From the NCBI GenBank assembly GCA_937899365.1, contig CALBPH010000296.1:1-7277 (forward strand): a stretch of DNA of 7,277 nt, written 5' to 3'. The translations under genes and the position numbers were made by a program. Shown here piece after piece: positions 6,628-7,277 of the stretch. Numbering within the stretch: the first letter of the stretch is position 1; every line of letters starts with the position of its first letter. Source of the stretch: an uncultured Leptolyngbya sp. GTDB lineage: Bacteria > Cyanobacteriota > Cyanobacteriia > Phormidesmidales > Phormidesmidaceae. The notes beneath the pieces are model-generated. The model was not told the DNA's origin. It made no database searches and was given only the letters and a program-made list of their open reading frames with translations.

Positions 6628-6655
6628 GGTAATACGCTCGCCTTTTGCTGCATCT

Positions 6656-6716
6656 GTCAGGTTAGTTAGGTCAATGCGTATCTCTGAAAGTTTGAAATTA
6701 AAATGGCTAACCTGAC
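6656..6716 (+). repeat. Perfect 10-base inverted repeat in the petJ leader (stem 1)
   Basis: GTCAGGTTAG at 6656-6665 is exactly complementary to CTAACCTGAC at 6707-6716. In RNA, two G-U pairs and one A-U pair could extend it inward. The loop is about 35-40 bases and A/T-rich. The same ten bases recur in direct orientation downstream of petJ at 7238-7247. Confidence 0.6.
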
Positions 6717-6717
6717 G

Positions 6718-6747
6718 AGCAATCGTCGACTGCCTCCGTTGATTGCT
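6718..6747 (+). repeat. Perfect 7-base inverted repeat in the petJ leader (stem 2)
   Basis: AGCAATC at 6718-6724 pairs exactly with GATTGCT at 6741-6747 around a 16-base interval; one inward G-U pair is possible. It starts two bases after the end of stem 1, so the two could stack. Confidence 0.5.
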
Positions 6748-6756
6748 ACATAAAGG

Positions 6757-6776
6757 CTCTAGCTTGTTTAGAGGAG
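6757..6776 (+). promoter_or_regulatory. petJ ribosome binding site with overlapping hairpin (stem 3)
   Basis: GAGGAG at 6771-6776 is a strong Shine-Dalgarno sequence 8 bases before the petJ ATG, fixing that start. CTCTA at 6757-6761 pairs exactly with TAGAG at 6769-6773 around a seven-base loop, so the hairpin would cover the first three bases of the site. A five-pair stem is weak and may only modulate ribosome access. Confidence 0.5.
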
Positions 6777-6784
6777 TAACTAGA

Positions 6785-7132
6785 ATGAAAGCCATTTTGA
6801 CTGTGATCCTAGCAACTATTGCCAGTGTAATGGTTGCTATGCCGGCCTATGCTGGCGATATTACTGCGGGTAAGCAAGTGTTTGATAACAACTGTGCTAC
6901 CTGTCACGCGGGGGGAAGCAATGCCGTTGTCTCTTCGCAGACGCTGAAACAAGAGGCCCTGGAGAGCTATTTGTTTAACTATGGCACGGACCACAATGTT
7001 GAGGCGATTGTCTACCAGGTTGCCAATGGTAGAGGTGCGATGCCCTCGTTTCAGGGACGTATAAGCAATAAGGCAATTGCGGACGTTGCTGCTTATGTGA
7101 AAGATCAGTCTGAAAATGATTGGTCAGACTAG
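6785..7132 (+). CDS. petJ: Cytochrome c6 precursor (soluble lumenal c-type cytochrome)
   Basis: This small haem protein carries electrons in the thylakoid lumen from cytochrome b6f to photosystem I and, in respiration, to the terminal oxidase; many cyanobacteria use it in place of plastocyanin when copper is scarce. The 115-residue product starts with a Sec signal (Lys2, hydrophobic core, cleavage after AYA at residue 23), leaving a mature chain of 92 residues. Haem attachment is CATCH at 37-41, with Cys37, Cys40 and axial His41. The sixth ligand is Met86 in GRGAMPSFQGR. The C-terminus has the family pattern VAAYVKDQS and a Trp (113), followed by two extra residues. The segment ALESYLFNYGTDHNVEAI is a few residues longer than in the shortest c6 proteins but resembles the Arthrospira type. 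The mature chain is acidic by count. ATG 6785 is chosen for its GAGGAG and the signal peptide; ATG-like starts from 6743 would add 14 unsuitable residues. Confidence 0.95.
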   Translation: MKAILTVILATIASVMVAMPAYAGDITAGKQVFDNNCATCHAGGSNAVVSSQTLKQEALESYLFNYGTDHNVEAIVYQVANGRGAMPSFQGRISNKAIADVAAYVKDQSENDWSD

Positions 7133-7277
7133 CTGTCTAATTTACCGCTGTAGAAGATTCGTTGGCTAATCACATTACGTTGGCAGCCACGGATGTAAGG
7201 GTATAGCAAATGTCGTGATGCCTTATGACATGTGTGAGTCAGGTTAGCGGCGGCAATATCAGCCTCTTAGAGATATC
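7133..7277. other. Non-coding 3' flank of petJ
   Basis: No gene is evident in these 145 bases. CGTTGGC occurs twice, at 7160-7166 and 7178-7184. ATGTCGT at 7210-7216 can pair with ATGACAT at 7225-7231 (seven pairs, one G-U) around an eight-base loop, with no T run after it. GTCAGGTTAG at 7238-7247 repeats the arm of the petJ leader inverted repeat. No intrinsic terminator for petJ is visible. Confidence 0.5.

Noticed and set aside
6743..6784. Upstream extension of petJ from 6743
   Set aside because: It would place 14 residues before a complete signal peptide and read through the GAGGAG ribosome binding site.
7239..7277. Short minus-strand frame entering from the right edge
   Set aside because: Only about a dozen codons before a stop are in the window, with no recognisable sequence, so a partial gene cannot be supported.

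Overview
The window reads as a chromosomal segment of a cyanobacterium. The evidence is a plant/cyanobacterial-type cytochrome c6 precursor, a PDZ-plus-CX3CX2C protein of the cyanobacteria-specific TIGR03279/DUF512 kind, a TolC-family protein with a long acidic N-terminal extension, a UppP of the cyanobacterial type, and two HIP1 octamers (GCGATCGC). The species cannot be fixed from sequence alone; a filamentous or Leptolyngbya-like lineage is only a guess. I see no transposase, integrase, phage gene, CRISPR array, tRNA or rRNA.

Layout, left to right. Positions 1-275 are non-coding and carry a tandem 27-base repeat and a perfect 10-base palindrome. uppP (276-1181, +) makes undecaprenyl-diphosphatase and is followed after 78 bases by the TIGR03279/DUF512 gene (1260-2627, +). 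A 183-base gap with one hairpin leads to a TolC-family outer-membrane protein gene (2811-4649, +). A short conserved-looking gene of unknown function (4688-5029, -) converges on tolC. A gap of about 470 bases (5030-5497) follows, with several self-complementary segments and a strong plus-strand intrinsic terminator (5333-5368). ddl, D-alanine--D-alanine ligase, occupies 5498-6556 (+). A 228-base gap carries a TTACA-N4-TGTAA inverted repeat and three consecutive stem-forming repeats in front of petJ (6785-7132, +), the cytochrome c6 precursor. The last 145 bases are non-coding as far as can be seen.

Functionally, uppP and ddl both serve peptidoglycan synthesis: lipid carrier recycling and the D-Ala-D-Ala dipeptide. 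The TolC-family protein is an outer-membrane export channel. petJ carries electrons in the thylakoid lumen between cytochrome b6f and photosystem I or terminal oxidase. The genes look like ordinary core genes rather than one dedicated system. For uppP, ddl and petJ the most distal possible start is a TTG or an upstream ATG without a good ribosome binding site; I chose internal ATG starts with well-placed Shine-Dalgarno sequences.

I did not find a convincing new protein system. The best candidates for something undescribed are non-coding: the structured, terminator-ended element upstream of ddl, which could be a small RNA or an attenuating leader, and the triple-stem leader of petJ, whose last stem overlaps the ribosome binding site.
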